DNA of 64,000 bases, taken from contig NZ_CP113925.1 in NCBI RefSeq assembly GCF_029392015.1, positions 558,001 to 622,000 of the forward strand. The letters run 5' to 3'. A program made the position numbers and the translations under genes. Each line of letters opens with the position of its first letter. Positions within the stretch are counted from its first letter, which is position 1. Under the pieces are notes generated by a model. The model did no database searches, was not told the origin of the DNA, and saw nothing but the letters and a program-made list of their open reading frames with translations. The DNA comes from Bifidobacterium sp. ESL0728. GTDB lineage: Bacteria > Actinomycetota > Actinomycetes > Actinomycetales > Bifidobacteriaceae. Of this stretch, positions 51,550-61,300 are shown piece by piece.

Positions 51550-52407
51550 TTATGTGTGCAGACTGTCGAGGGTGACGTCCCCGATGGTCTCCAGCTCCTC
51601 TCCGTCATCGAGTTTACTGGCGTGCCACGGCTCATCATCGGCAGCGTCAGGCCACACGTCAACGACAATGACGGTGATGTTGTCATCCCCGCCGGCCTTA
51701 AGCGCGGCTCCAATCAGCGCTTCAACCGCACGTTGCGAATTTGGGTTCGCTTGGCTGATTTTTGCGATTTCGGCGTCGGCGACTTCGGAATACAGCCCGT
51801 CGGAACAGACGATGAATCGGCCGGACGGCACCACGGCATAAAAATCAGGCTTGATACCTTGCGGCGCACCGATGCACTGGGTGATGACGTTGCGGGGAAT
51901 GGTCGCGTTGGCCATTTGCGGCGACATCAGTCCCGTATCGATGGCCTGCTGGCGCTGGGAATGGTCCTTGGTGATATGGCTGATCGAGGACGCGACCGCA
52001 TTGCCCCCGACATCGATGTCGAAATGATAGGTGCGGGAATCGCCGACATTGACCACGTACCAAAGCGGGGCCTGCTCACTGCCATCATCGGCAGGACGGG
52101 CGGGGAGGATGATGCCTGTGGCCGTGGTCCCGGCGACACCGCCGAGTTTATGACCCAGCTCAGAGACGTCGTGCTGCGCTGCGTCCAACGCTGATTCAAT
52201 GATTTGCCGCGACCTGATGGGTTCCCGGGCCAGGGATTTGAAGTGCTCGGCGGTCAGTGCGCTCGCGCGTTCGCCGCCGACACCGCCTCCCATGCCGTCG
52301 CAGACCATATAGATACCAGGTTCGTTGACCCCGCTGTCTTGGTTGTTGTGCCGCCTTCGGCCGATGTCGCTGCCCATGGCTGCACGAATGTGTGGATGTT
52401 CAGACAT
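51550..52407 (-). CDS. prpC: PP2C-family Ser/Thr phosphatase
   Basis: Metal-dependent Ser/Thr phosphatase, 285 aa, soluble. Motifs: SDIGRRRHNNQDSG, VCDGMGGGVGGERAS, FIVCSDGLYSEV and GGDDNITVIVVDV, with metal-binding aspartates preserved. It probably reverses phosphorylation by the Ser/Thr kinase expected beyond the right edge. Two base pairs separate it from the transglutaminase-like gene upstream, so it is the same operon. Asn/Gln rather than Asn/Glu-Asp in the NNQDS motif is a small variation. Confidence 0.92.
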   Translation of the reverse strand: MSEHPHIRAAMGSDIGRRRHNNQDSGVNEPGIYMVCDGMGGGVGGERASALTAEHFKSLAREPIRSRQIIESALDAAQHDVSELGHKLGGVAGTTATGIILPARPADDGSEQAPLWYVVNVGDSRTYHFDIDVGGNAVASSISHITKDHSQRQQAIDTGLMSPQMANATIPRNVITQCIGAPQGIKPDFYAVVPSGRFIVCSDGLYSEVADAEIAKISQANPNSQRAVEALIGAALKAGGDDNITVIVVDVWPDAADDEPWHASKLDDGEELETIGDVTLDSLHT

Positions 52408-52409
52408 AA

Positions 52410-55289
52410 TCAGCGACCTTTCCGTGCGGTGGATTTGCGTTTCGAATGCATATCTGTCAGTATAGACGCGCCTTTTGTCGCATTTGCGTTCGAGGTTTTG
52501 CCTGGCCTCTTTTTGCCGTTTTTGATGGATTTGCCGGCTTTGCGGGCTTTCGCGTTTGAAGCCCGTGCCGAATCTGAACGCTTAACGGGACCTGAGCCGC
52601 CCGCAGCACTCGAAGAACCGGCCTTCTTGAATCGTTTGAGATTGAGGTGCGGCATGTGGAAGACGTCTTTGAGCGAAAGCCGGGTACGCAAACGACGCAT
52701 ACGCGGCTGGTCGGCCAGGATGGCTTTGCGCATCGCCTTGACGCGCTTCCAGTAATCCTTGCAAGCCTCCTCTTCGGGTTTCTTGCCGGAGAAGGCGACC
52801 CAATCGGCCTCGCGGGAAAGCAACTTCAGCTGATCGAGATCGATCGGGCGCCCTTTGGAGGACTTCTTTTTTCGGGCTTTGGCTGCTTTCTTGGCTGCTT
52901 TCTTGGCGGCTTTTTGGGCCTTGCGTGTGGTCGCTGCCGTCTGTTGAGCGACGGGGGACATTGCAGGTGCTGCAGCAGTCGATGCACCGGTTGTGCCTTG
53001 TGTTGCTTCCTTCAACGCCTTGTCGATCTGGGCGACCTGATGTCGGCGCGTGCCGGAGGTCTTGATGCCGCTCTGGTCGGCGAGCATGTCGATGGCCTTC
53101 CATCCGGAGGCGATGCGTTGCTCCGAACTGCCGCGACGGGCCATGACGGCCAGTTGGATCGCTTTGATGAGCAGGATGAGTCCGCAGATGATGAGGATGG
53201 TCCACAGTGGGCTGCCGTAGATGGCCACCTTTTCCGTGATTTCGAGAATCCTCATCAATGTGGCGTTGCCGTTCTGATCGCCGGCATCCGCGCCGTCAAG
53301 CGAGGACTGATCGCGGGCCTGGTTCTGGTCGTGCAGAGGATCGACCAACGGCACCGGAGGCTGACGCACGAGGGTCTTCGGGTTCGGCGGGGTCAGGTCC
53401 TGGTTCTTGTTGGGGATCTTCGTTTCCTTGGGCGTGGGATAGAAGGGAACCCAGCCGTAATCCTTGAAGTTGATCTCGACCCAAGCCTCGATGTCGTTGC
53501 CGGTGAAGTTCGTTTCGCTGACGCCGTTCTTGGCATGCGTGGTACGCGACTTGGTGATGTTGCCGTCTTTGTCTTTCGGAATGAAACCTAGCACCACGCG
53601 CGAGGGGAGGTTCAGCTCGCGGGCCATCATCGCCATCGCCGAAGCGTACTGCTCGCTGTCGCCGACCATCGCGGTGCCGCCGAGCATGGAGTCGATGCGG
53701 AAATTGCCGTGGCCGGGAAGCGACGGGTAATCTCCGGCAAGGCCGTGGGAGAACCAGCCTTTGGTCTTCAGTGCCGTGGCCAGTGTCTGCGCCGTGGCGC
53801 CGTCGCTGGACTGTTTGCCGGTCAGACCCGGGGCGAGTTTGCTGGCGCTGTCGGGAATGTCCCTCGCCTCTGGTTGTGTAATACGTTCAGCGTGGGCGTG
53901 GACAATCTGCTGCTGGCTCGGCAGGTCGGCGATCACGCCGGATTCGGTGTAGGTCTGCCCGCCCAGTGCCGTGTTCGGCACGATGGCCGAATGGGTGCCC
54001 ATGTTGTAATAGAAGTCCTGGGTATTCATCCCGATGGACGTCGCATCGCCCGCCAAGGGCAGCCATTGCTCGGAGAAGCCTTTGTGGACCTTGAAAGTGG
54101 CCTTGAAATGCTCGCCTTGCGTGCTGTTGGCGATGCCGCTGCCGATCTTGCGGTAATCCGAGGAATCGCTGGCATCGGTGGAATCCGAGAGGTTCCAGAC
54201 GTTGCCGTCGAAGCGGTCCATCACTGCCAGACGTACCGGCGTGCCGGCGGGAAGTCCCGAAACCGAAAGCAGCGTTTCCTTCTTGTGGTATTTGACGTAG
54301 GAGCGCATATCACTCAATGGGCTCGTGTATTGGTGCGGGTCGAGCGGCGGATTGTAGCGGTCACGGAGTGTCAGACGGTGCTGGGGAACGATGAGGGTCG
54401 CGCCGAAGGCGAGACCGACGGCAAGGATGACGATAATGATCATGCTTACCGGTCGGCGGATATCCAGCGACTGCCAGCGCCAAGCCAACCAAATGACCAA
54501 TGCCAGCATCGCTATGATGCTGCAGACCGGACGCAACGTGCCGTAAGCGGTTCCCAGAAGCGCGCTTACCGCGAGGTTCAGCGCCAACGGGAAGATGGTG
54601 ATCAGGTTGATCTTGTTGCTCGCCGAAACCGCGAAAACGCCTGCGAGGAACGCCGTCCAGAGATTCAGCGTCCACAGCGCCATCAGGCTGCCGTTGGCGT
54701 TGCCAAGCGGGGGAATGACCGCGATGACATATTTGAACGCGCCGAAGGTCTGCGTGAACCCTTGCGTGATGGTATTGAGGCTCGGCACGATATGCGCGAT
54801 GGTGGTGTCGTTCAGGGCGATGATGGGGCCGATCAGGAACTGGGAGAGGACCAGAAAAACGATCTGCCACCAAAGCTTCAGTGCCGGATTGACCCCGGCC
54901 AGGGCAATCAACGCGCCGAGAGCCGCTGCCGGAATCGCTGCCATGGCCCAGACCAGAACGTTGCCATAGACATCGATGAGATTGGCGGAATTGAGGCAGA
55001 CGGTGAGGAGGACGAGCAATGCGCCGATGGAGGCGGTGGCCCAGGGCCGGCGCACGGTGACGAATATCTGGCGCTGGCCGTCGCTGGTGGCGGTCAATGC
55101 GATTGGGGTGCGGGTGGTACTCGCCCATGTGCCGGTGGCGTTGGTGGTGCCGGTGAAATCGGGCAGGTCGTCTGCGGCCGAAGCGGAGACGGATGCGGCA
55201 GCGGGTCCGTTTGGTCGGCTTGGGTTCGGTCGGCCTGTCGGATTGATCGCCTGATCAAAGGAATTGCTCATAGGATTGGTGCCGCTCAT
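52410..55289 (-). CDS. tgm: Transglutaminase-like membrane protein, probably catalytically inactive
   Basis: 959 aa: N-terminal region with about seven membrane helices (residues about 75-290; DUF3488-like), an extracytoplasmic transglutaminase-like core (about 525-625), another helix near 690, and a basic Ala/Lys-rich C terminus. In active enzymes the triad is Cys-His-Asp; here the aligned positions are S545 (GDSEQYASAM), E601 (IEAWVEINF) and Y617 (WVPFYPTP). Fold retained, catalysis probably lost. It overlaps the DUF58 gene by 4 bp. The B. longum counterpart is called tgm. Confidence 0.88.
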   Translation of the reverse strand: MSGTNPMSNSFDQAINPTGRPNPSRPNGPAAASVSASAADDLPDFTGTTNATGTWASTTRTPIALTATSDGQRQIFVTVRRPWATASIGALLVLLTVCLNSANLIDVYGNVLVWAMAAIPAAALGALIALAGVNPALKLWWQIVFLVLSQFLIGPIIALNDTTIAHIVPSLNTITQGFTQTFGAFKYVIAVIPPLGNANGSLMALWTLNLWTAFLAGVFAVSASNKINLITIFPLALNLAVSALLGTAYGTLRPVCSIIAMLALVIWLAWRWQSLDIRRPVSMIIIVILAVGLAFGATLIVPQHRLTLRDRYNPPLDPHQYTSPLSDMRSYVKYHKKETLLSVSGLPAGTPVRLAVMDRFDGNVWNLSDSTDASDSSDYRKIGSGIANSTQGEHFKATFKVHKGFSEQWLPLAGDATSIGMNTQDFYYNMGTHSAIVPNTALGGQTYTESGVIADLPSQQQIVHAHAERITQPEARDIPDSASKLAPGLTGKQSSDGATAQTLATALKTKGWFSHGLAGDYPSLPGHGNFRIDSMLGGTAMVGDSEQYASAMAMMARELNLPSRVVLGFIPKDKDGNITKSRTTHAKNGVSETNFTGNDIEAWVEINFKDYGWVPFYPTPKETKIPNKNQDLTPPNPKTLVRQPPVPLVDPLHDQNQARDQSSLDGADAGDQNGNATLMRILEITEKVAIYGSPLWTILIICGLILLIKAIQLAVMARRGSSEQRIASGWKAIDMLADQSGIKTSGTRRHQVAQIDKALKEATQGTTGASTAAAPAMSPVAQQTAATTRKAQKAAKKAAKKAAKARKKKSSKGRPIDLDQLKLLSREADWVAFSGKKPEEEACKDYWKRVKAMRKAILADQPRMRRLRTRLSLKDVFHMPHLNLKRFKKAGSSSAAGGSGPVKRSDSARASNAKARKAGKSIKNGKKRPGKTSNANATKGASILTDMHSKRKSTARKGR

Positions 55290-56650
55290 TTCAGCGCCTC
55301 CATGATCAACGGAAGGTCGTCAAGGGAGGAAAGCGTGGCCAGGGTGAAGTCATCGTATTGGTGAATGGCGTTGCCGGTTATGGGGTCGATCTGCAGCATG
55401 ACGCAGATGGATTCGCGGCTCAGCGCGGCGGCGATGCGGCGCAGGCGTTCGAGCTTCGTCCCCGAGCCGATGACGAAGAAATAGAACGAGGCACCGGGGC
55501 TGTTGGCAAGCGTGGCGACGGCGAGGTTCGGATTCTCGTCCATATCCGGTTTGACCCCGCTCATCCAGTCGAGGAACGGCATCGCTGTGCGTGGAATCAG
55601 GGAATCCGCGGCGGCTTGGATGGCCAACGGGCGGTCTTCGATCAGGCATTCGGTGCCGATGGAGGCGGCGACGCTGACGGCCAGCTCGAATTCGTCTTCG
55701 GTCGAGTAATCGGTGGGGTTGACGCCCAAGGTGATGGAAGTGTCGGTGCGTTTGGTGGCTTCGTATTGCCGCACCATCATCGTGCCGGTTTTCGCCGACG
55801 AAAGCCAGTGGACGTTGCGCATGTCGTCGCCGGGGCGGTATTCGCGCAGGCCGTAGAAATCGAGGTCGTCATCGACCACCTGGCCGGAGGGGCTACCTTC
55901 GAGGTCGCGGAAAATGCCGGAATCAAGGGAATTGAGGAAAACGGTTTGGGGATGGATAAAGACCTGAACCGACTGCGAAAGCGACTGCTCGTGCCGGACG
56001 ATGCCGAACGGATCACCCTTGCTGATTTTCAGCGGTCCGACCGGAAGGATCGCGCGCGAAGTGGCTCGGAACTCGACCTGCTCGTCTTTGGCCTTGCCGG
56101 GGGCGAGGGCGGGAATGCGGAATCGCTGATGCATCTCGCCCATCGGCAGGTCGCCGAGCACGCTGACGGTCGGGCTTTTGCCGGGGTTGGAGATGTTGAC
56201 ATCTACCTTGACGCTGTCACCAACGGTGATGCGGTTATCCGAAACGGACAGTGTCGCATGGAATTTTGTATTACCTAAAGACATCGCGATGCCGCAGACC
56301 AGCATGACCAGACCGATGACACCGCAGACCAGCAGCTCGTGCCATCCCAGGGCAGGGAACGCGGCCAGCGCAACCACAGCCAGGCCCGTGACCGACCAAC
56401 CGAGCGGCGAGACGTACGCGGTGAGCCAACCGGGCAGCCTCTTGCGCAATCTCACTGCGTTGTGCCGCGCCTTGAGCATCACATGCGCAAGGCGGGTGTT
56501 GTTTTGTACCAGGCTGGGTCTGCGGCCTTTGAGGCGGCGGACTTTTTGGCTTTGGCCGCTGGTACTTACCGCCATGGCTCCATTCTTGGCGGAGGCGGAA
56601 AAACCGGGCGGCGTCGCCTGCGGTTGGTGTCGGTTTCTGGAAAAGTGCAT
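55286..56650 (-). CDS. DUF58 domain protein
   Basis: 454 aa; two N-terminal membrane helices (about 75-120), a middle beta-rich region and the DUF58 signature (LEGSPSGQVVDDDLDFYGLR EYRPGD then MRNVHWLSSAKTGTMMVRQY) with a vWA-like fold. In many bacteria DUF58 proteins pair with a MoxR ATPase and may act as its adaptor. The start ATG follows the moxR stop by 10 bp; the end overlaps the transglutaminase-like gene, so translation is coupled. Confidence 0.9.
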   Translation of the reverse strand: MHFSRNRHQPQATPPGFSASAKNGAMAVSTSGQSQKVRRLKGRRPSLVQNNTRLAHVMLKARHNAVRLRKRLPGWLTAYVSPLGWSVTGLAVVALAAFPALGWHELLVCGVIGLVMLVCGIAMSLGNTKFHATLSVSDNRITVGDSVKVDVNISNPGKSPTVSVLGDLPMGEMHQRFRIPALAPGKAKDEQVEFRATSRAILPVGPLKISKGDPFGIVRHEQSLSQSVQVFIHPQTVFLNSLDSGIFRDLEGSPSGQVVDDDLDFYGLREYRPGDDMRNVHWLSSAKTGTMMVRQYEATKRTDTSITLGVNPTDYSTEDEFELAVSVAASIGTECLIEDRPLAIQAAADSLIPRTAMPFLDWMSGVKPDMDENPNLAVATLANSPGASFYFFVIGSGTKLERLRRIAAALSRESICVMLQIDPITGNAIHQYDDFTLATLSSLDDLPLIMEALK

Positions 56651-56660
56651 GGTGTTACTT

Positions 56661-58247
56661 TCAGGCTCCCATGGCAGGCGCCGGGACGGACTCGACGATT
56701 TGCGCGACGACCTGCTCGGCGGTTTCGCCCTTGAACGCGGTTTCGGCGTTCAAGATGATGCGGTGGGCGAGCACCGGCACCGCAAGATCCTGCACATCGT
56801 CGGGGAGCACGTAGTCGCGTGCGTCGGCGGCGGCCCAGATGCGGGCGCAACGGGTCAAGGCCAACGCGCCACGCATGGAGGAGCCCACACGAAGCTTTTC
56901 GCTCAGCCTGGTGGCCTCGACCAGGCGTTCGATGTATTCGAGGATGCGGTCGTCGACGCGCACCTCCTTGGCGGTCTTGCGCAGTCTGATGATGTCGTCA
57001 CCGCTCAAAACTGCGGAAACGGTATCGGCGCGGTCGGTGATGTCGATGTCACGCAGAATGCCGATCGACACGTCGTGGCCGGGGGCGCCGACGGAGGTCT
57101 TGATCAGGAAGCGGTCCATCTGGGCCTCGGGCAGTTTGTAAGTGCCGAGCTGCTCCAACGGGTTCTGGGTGGCGATGACGATGAACGGCTGTGGCATCGG
57201 GTAGGTCTTGCCGTCGACGGTGGTCTTCTGCTCCTCCATGACTTCCAGCAGCGCGGACTGGGTCTTCGGCGAGGCGCGGTTGATTTCGTCGGCCAGTACG
57301 ATGGAGGCGAAGATCGGGCCTTCTCGGAATTCGAATTCACCGGATTTCTGGTCGTAGAAGGTCACGCCGACCACGTCGCTCGGCAGAAGGTCAGGGGTGA
57401 ACTGGATACGCTTGAACGAGGTGGCGATGGAATTGGCCAGGCCTCGCGCCAGCTGCGTTTTGCCGGTGCCGGGGTTGTCTTCCAAGAGCACGTGCCCGCC
57501 GACCATCAGGGCCGTGACGCACAGTTTGATGGGTTCGGGCTTGCCGACCACGACCTTGCCGATGTTGTCGACCAAAGCGTCGAAGGAACGCTTGAAATCG
57601 AGGATGGAGTCATTCGGCGGTGTGATGATGCTTGAGACCGGCGAGGCCGAGGCATAGGGGGCCGAAAGCGAGTCTTGACTCACGGAAGACGCTGCGGATG
57701 GTTGTGCCTGGAAAGTGCTTGCCGGCGCCGACGTCGCGTACGACGCCGAGGATGGCGCCTGATATCCGCTTTGCAGAGCGCTGGTTTGCGGTGTATCTGT
57801 GGTCTTGCCGGTAACTGAGTTATCTGCGATGGGCATTGAATTTGTAGCTGCGGGTATTGCCGAGATCGTCGGGGCGATATAGCTGCCGTCGGCTTGGCCG
57901 TCCAAGCCCGCGGTTGACGGGTTTTCGGTGGGCAGGACCGGGGATTCGGCGCCGTTGCCGGGCATCGACGTGCTCAGTATGGTTTCCTCCGAAATGGTCT
58001 CGTCTTCATTGACGCCGTGAACGGAACTCAGTACTGTGCTGTCGTCGCTTGGATCGATGGTGGTCTGCTCTGGTTTTGGCTGGCCTTTGAACCTGGAACG
58101 CTTTGGCAGTGACGGAAACGCGCTTTTGCCGCCGTGCGGGGCTTCGTTGTCTACGCTGGTCGGCGGCAGATGGGTTGCGTCGGAGAGGCGCGTGGCGTCC
58201 GAAATGTTCGTCTCATCATTGGATGGGTCGCTCTTGTGTGTGCTCAT
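56661..58247 (-). CDS. moxR: MoxR-family AAA ATPase with long disordered N terminus
   Basis: 528 aa. The C-terminal 320 residues are a MoxR AAA+ chaperone-like ATPase: Walker A EDNPGTGKTQLA (K263), Walker B IVLADEINRASP, sensor 1 VIATQNP. The N-terminal 210 residues are acidic, Ser/Thr-rich and disordered, not found in ordinary MoxR proteins. They contain DDSTVLSSV (T71) and DETISEETILST (T84, T89), a motif shared with the FHA protein. GGAGAA precedes the ATG. Likely assembles or matures the cluster's surface proteins. Confidence 0.9.
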   Translation of the reverse strand: MSTHKSDPSNDETNISDATRLSDATHLPPTSVDNEAPHGGKSAFPSLPKRSRFKGQPKPEQTTIDPSDDSTVLSSVHGVNEDETISEETILSTSMPGNGAESPVLPTENPSTAGLDGQADGSYIAPTISAIPAATNSMPIADNSVTGKTTDTPQTSALQSGYQAPSSASYATSAPASTFQAQPSAASSVSQDSLSAPYASASPVSSIITPPNDSILDFKRSFDALVDNIGKVVVGKPEPIKLCVTALMVGGHVLLEDNPGTGKTQLARGLANSIATSFKRIQFTPDLLPSDVVGVTFYDQKSGEFEFREGPIFASIVLADEINRASPKTQSALLEVMEEQKTTVDGKTYPMPQPFIVIATQNPLEQLGTYKLPEAQMDRFLIKTSVGAPGHDVSIGILRDIDITDRADTVSAVLSGDDIIRLRKTAKEVRVDDRILEYIERLVEATRLSEKLRVGSSMRGALALTRCARIWAAADARDYVLPDDVQDLAVPVLAHRIILNAETAFKGETAEQVVAQIVESVPAPAMGA

Positions 58248-58392
58248 TGGTTCTCCTTAGATATGGTGATGAGCCGATTGATCGTAACTGATGTATTGAT
58301 TGTTTTGTCGTCTTGCTTTTCGGGTGCACGAATGTTGCCGCGAAAAGGCACAGCCGATTTCGCGTCGGTATCATTCTTTCCTGTGGCCGGGC

Positions 58393-61300
58393 TCATCGCG
58401 TCGCTCCCTGCTGTTTTGCCGCGATGGCGAGACTGCGTTGCGTGATCATGCGCTGCAGGGTGGGGAAGTAGTCGACAAGGCTTTGCGATTCGACTTCTTC
58501 GCCGCCTGACGTACTGGGAGTGGACGTGCTAGGGGAGCTAGGGGAGCTAGGGGAGGACGTGCTAGGTGGACTCGGTGCTGGTGGCAACGGCGCTGGTATG
58601 CGAGTTTGGCTGACGGTGTGGTTGGCAGGGTCACCCGTGTTGCTGCTCAATGCAGGGTCGTTTCCGATTACCTCTACTTGCCAGGTATAGCCTTCGCCCG
58701 TTGAGGCATCGGGTAGGTCGGAAACGTCAAGCGAGCCATTGATCCAGTTGTATGTCTTTTCCGTATCTCCCGACCAGATATGGATCTGTGTGGTGCCGCC
58801 CTGCCCATAGGGATTGATCGAACCGGCGACGGTGATGTGGTCGTGATCCGCCCCCCAGGTCAAGCTGATGTTGGCAAATTTCGCAGGAACCTTATAGGTG
58901 AGGTCGCCTGAACTTGTGGCTTGAACCGCGGTCCCGGTGGCATTGTTGAACGTCTGTGCCACGCTTTCGGAACCGCAGTTTTGCCATTCGCCGATCGTGT
59001 ATTGGTATGAGGTCTTGTCCTTGTCTACCGTGGAGCTGCTGGATCCCGTAATGGCAAATCCGGAGTGTCTCCCATTCGGCTGCCAACTTACCTTGCAGGA
59101 ATTCCCATTTAGTTTCAATGTGACGTTGGTCGGCGTTTTGACACTATAGCCAGGGGTTATGGAGTTGCTGTCGGCAGATGAGTTGGCGGCGCTCTTTTTC
59201 GGTACGACAGTGGCTTTGACGGTCATCGGGTTGCCGTAATCGCCGTCATTCAATTCGAAGGTCGTGCTGGCGGCGTCGCAATCGAAGGATCCCTGACCTT
59301 GGATATTGATGCTGTCGCAGCCTGAGTTGCGCATATTGTTCGCCTTGGCCGTCACCTTCATCGTGTTCTCGTCTTTCTGGCTCAAGGTGACGCTAGGCGG
59401 ATCGGGGTCGCCCCAGGGCGTCCCGGAGTTTGAGGACTCGCCTACCAGCCCATCGCCAGCTCGATTGTGGCCGCGGACCTTCGCGCTGAGGGTGGTTCCA
59501 TCACTGATGGCACCATTGCTGATGTTGAACGAGATGCTTTGGCTGGTGCCGTTCGTGTGTTTCGACTGGCCGTCGCTCAATGTCACGAGATAGTCGTCGG
59601 GCTTCGTTCCGGTATAGCTCGCGGCATCCCAATTGACGGTGACCTTCTGATAATCGCCGGTGACACTGATGCCGCCGGGGGCGTCAGGCACCTTGTCGGG
59701 CATGGCGTCGACGCCGTTCGACGGCCTCGACCAGCCGGCCTCGTTCTTGGCACGCACGCTGAAACTGTAGTTCCTGCCGTTCGTAAGCCCTGTGACGTTG
59801 CAGGTGGTGACGGCGCCGCACGACTTGGCATTGCCGTCATAATCCACTTCGTAATCGCTGATGGGGCTGCCGTTGGCCGAGCCGGGAGTCCAGCTCAGGT
59901 TCACCGCGCCGTCGGCGGGTTGGCCGGCGACCGGGGAAAGAAGCGGCGGGTCGGGCTTGTCGATCACCGAGATGGTGATGGTGGCGCTGACTTCGCGTTC
60001 CTTGGTCTTGGTGGCGTCCTGGACGTTGACCACCACGGTATTCGACGAGGCGCCGATGTCGGCGGCAGCATGAATGCCGATGGATCCCCTCGAACCGCAG
60101 TCGATCCTGATTTTCGCGGTATCGTCGGCCTGGCAGCTGACCACGGTCAGCGGTGTGTCGGGGAACGGGTTGAACGCGTCGGAGAGAATGTCGACGTTGG
60201 TGCTGTCGCCTGCGTTCATGCGCCTGCTGACCCCCGAGATCTTAGCGAGTGGACGTGTGGATTGCACGACTTGCGCGGTGAGTCCCGCCGAAACGGTGCC
60301 GTTGGAATATTTGATGGTGATCGGGATGCTTGACATCGACCCTACCGCGGCATCGGTCGGTGCCTTCACCGTCAGCTTGCCGTTGCTCGTCAGATGCGAT
60401 TCGATGGAGCCGGAGGCCTCGCCGCCGGAATAGCTGTAGTCCGTTTCGTCCTCGTCCAAGCCGCTGGGGGCATGGGTCAGGGCCGTCAGATCGATGGTTT
60501 TGGCATCCTCGCCGGCAGCGACGCTGATGGTGGAGGCGGAGAAGGTCGGTGGCGGCACGTTGCGGCCGATGACGGTGATGGGCAGTGTCAGCACGGACGA
60601 GTTGATGATCTTGGCCTGCTTCGATCCGTTCTTGTCCTTGCTGTTGTCGTCGCGCTTGCCGTCGGAGACCGTGAACGTGATGGAGGCCGGGCCGGCGTAG
60701 TCCTTCGGCGCGGTGAACTTCAGGGTCTGGTCGTTGACGTAATAATCCGAATTGTCGCTTTTGGTGGCACTGATCGAATCCTTGTCGACGTAGGGGGTCT
60801 TGCCGGGGCCGACGCGCACGTAATCGGCGAGGTCGATGTTGACGCTGCGCTTGGCGTTGACCTTGATCGGTGGTGCCTTCGGGCGCAGCATAGGCGGGAA
60901 AACGCCGTACTGCGGCACCTGCACGAAGGCCGTGGAAGTGACGTGATAGGTGGTGTTCGTCACCGTGTAGGGCACGCTTCTGGCCTCATCGGTAAGGTCG
61001 ACGGTCACCGTGGTGGACTTCGCCCCGCCCTTGACGTGTGCGTGGTCGGTGGCGGTGGGGTCGATGCCGACCTTTAGCTCATCGGCGGTGCCGGAAGGGT
61101 TCGCAATCCATTGCGAGAGATCGACGTCGACGGATTTCTTGTCGAGCGTCGCTGCGGAAGGTACGCGGTAATCATAGGCCGTGGGCGGCTCGATGGGCGC
61201 GTTCGGGTCGGTGATCACGGTCAGTGTGGCGGTGTCGGAAAGCCCCGCCTTATCCTTGACCGTATAGACGATATATGACGTTCCCGCTTGAGCCGGCGTC

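Noticed and set aside
52647..53591. Plus-strand frame of 314 codons over the transglutaminase-like gene
   Set aside because: No ribosome-binding site or recognisable motif; the minus-strand gene is well supported by domain features and operon context.
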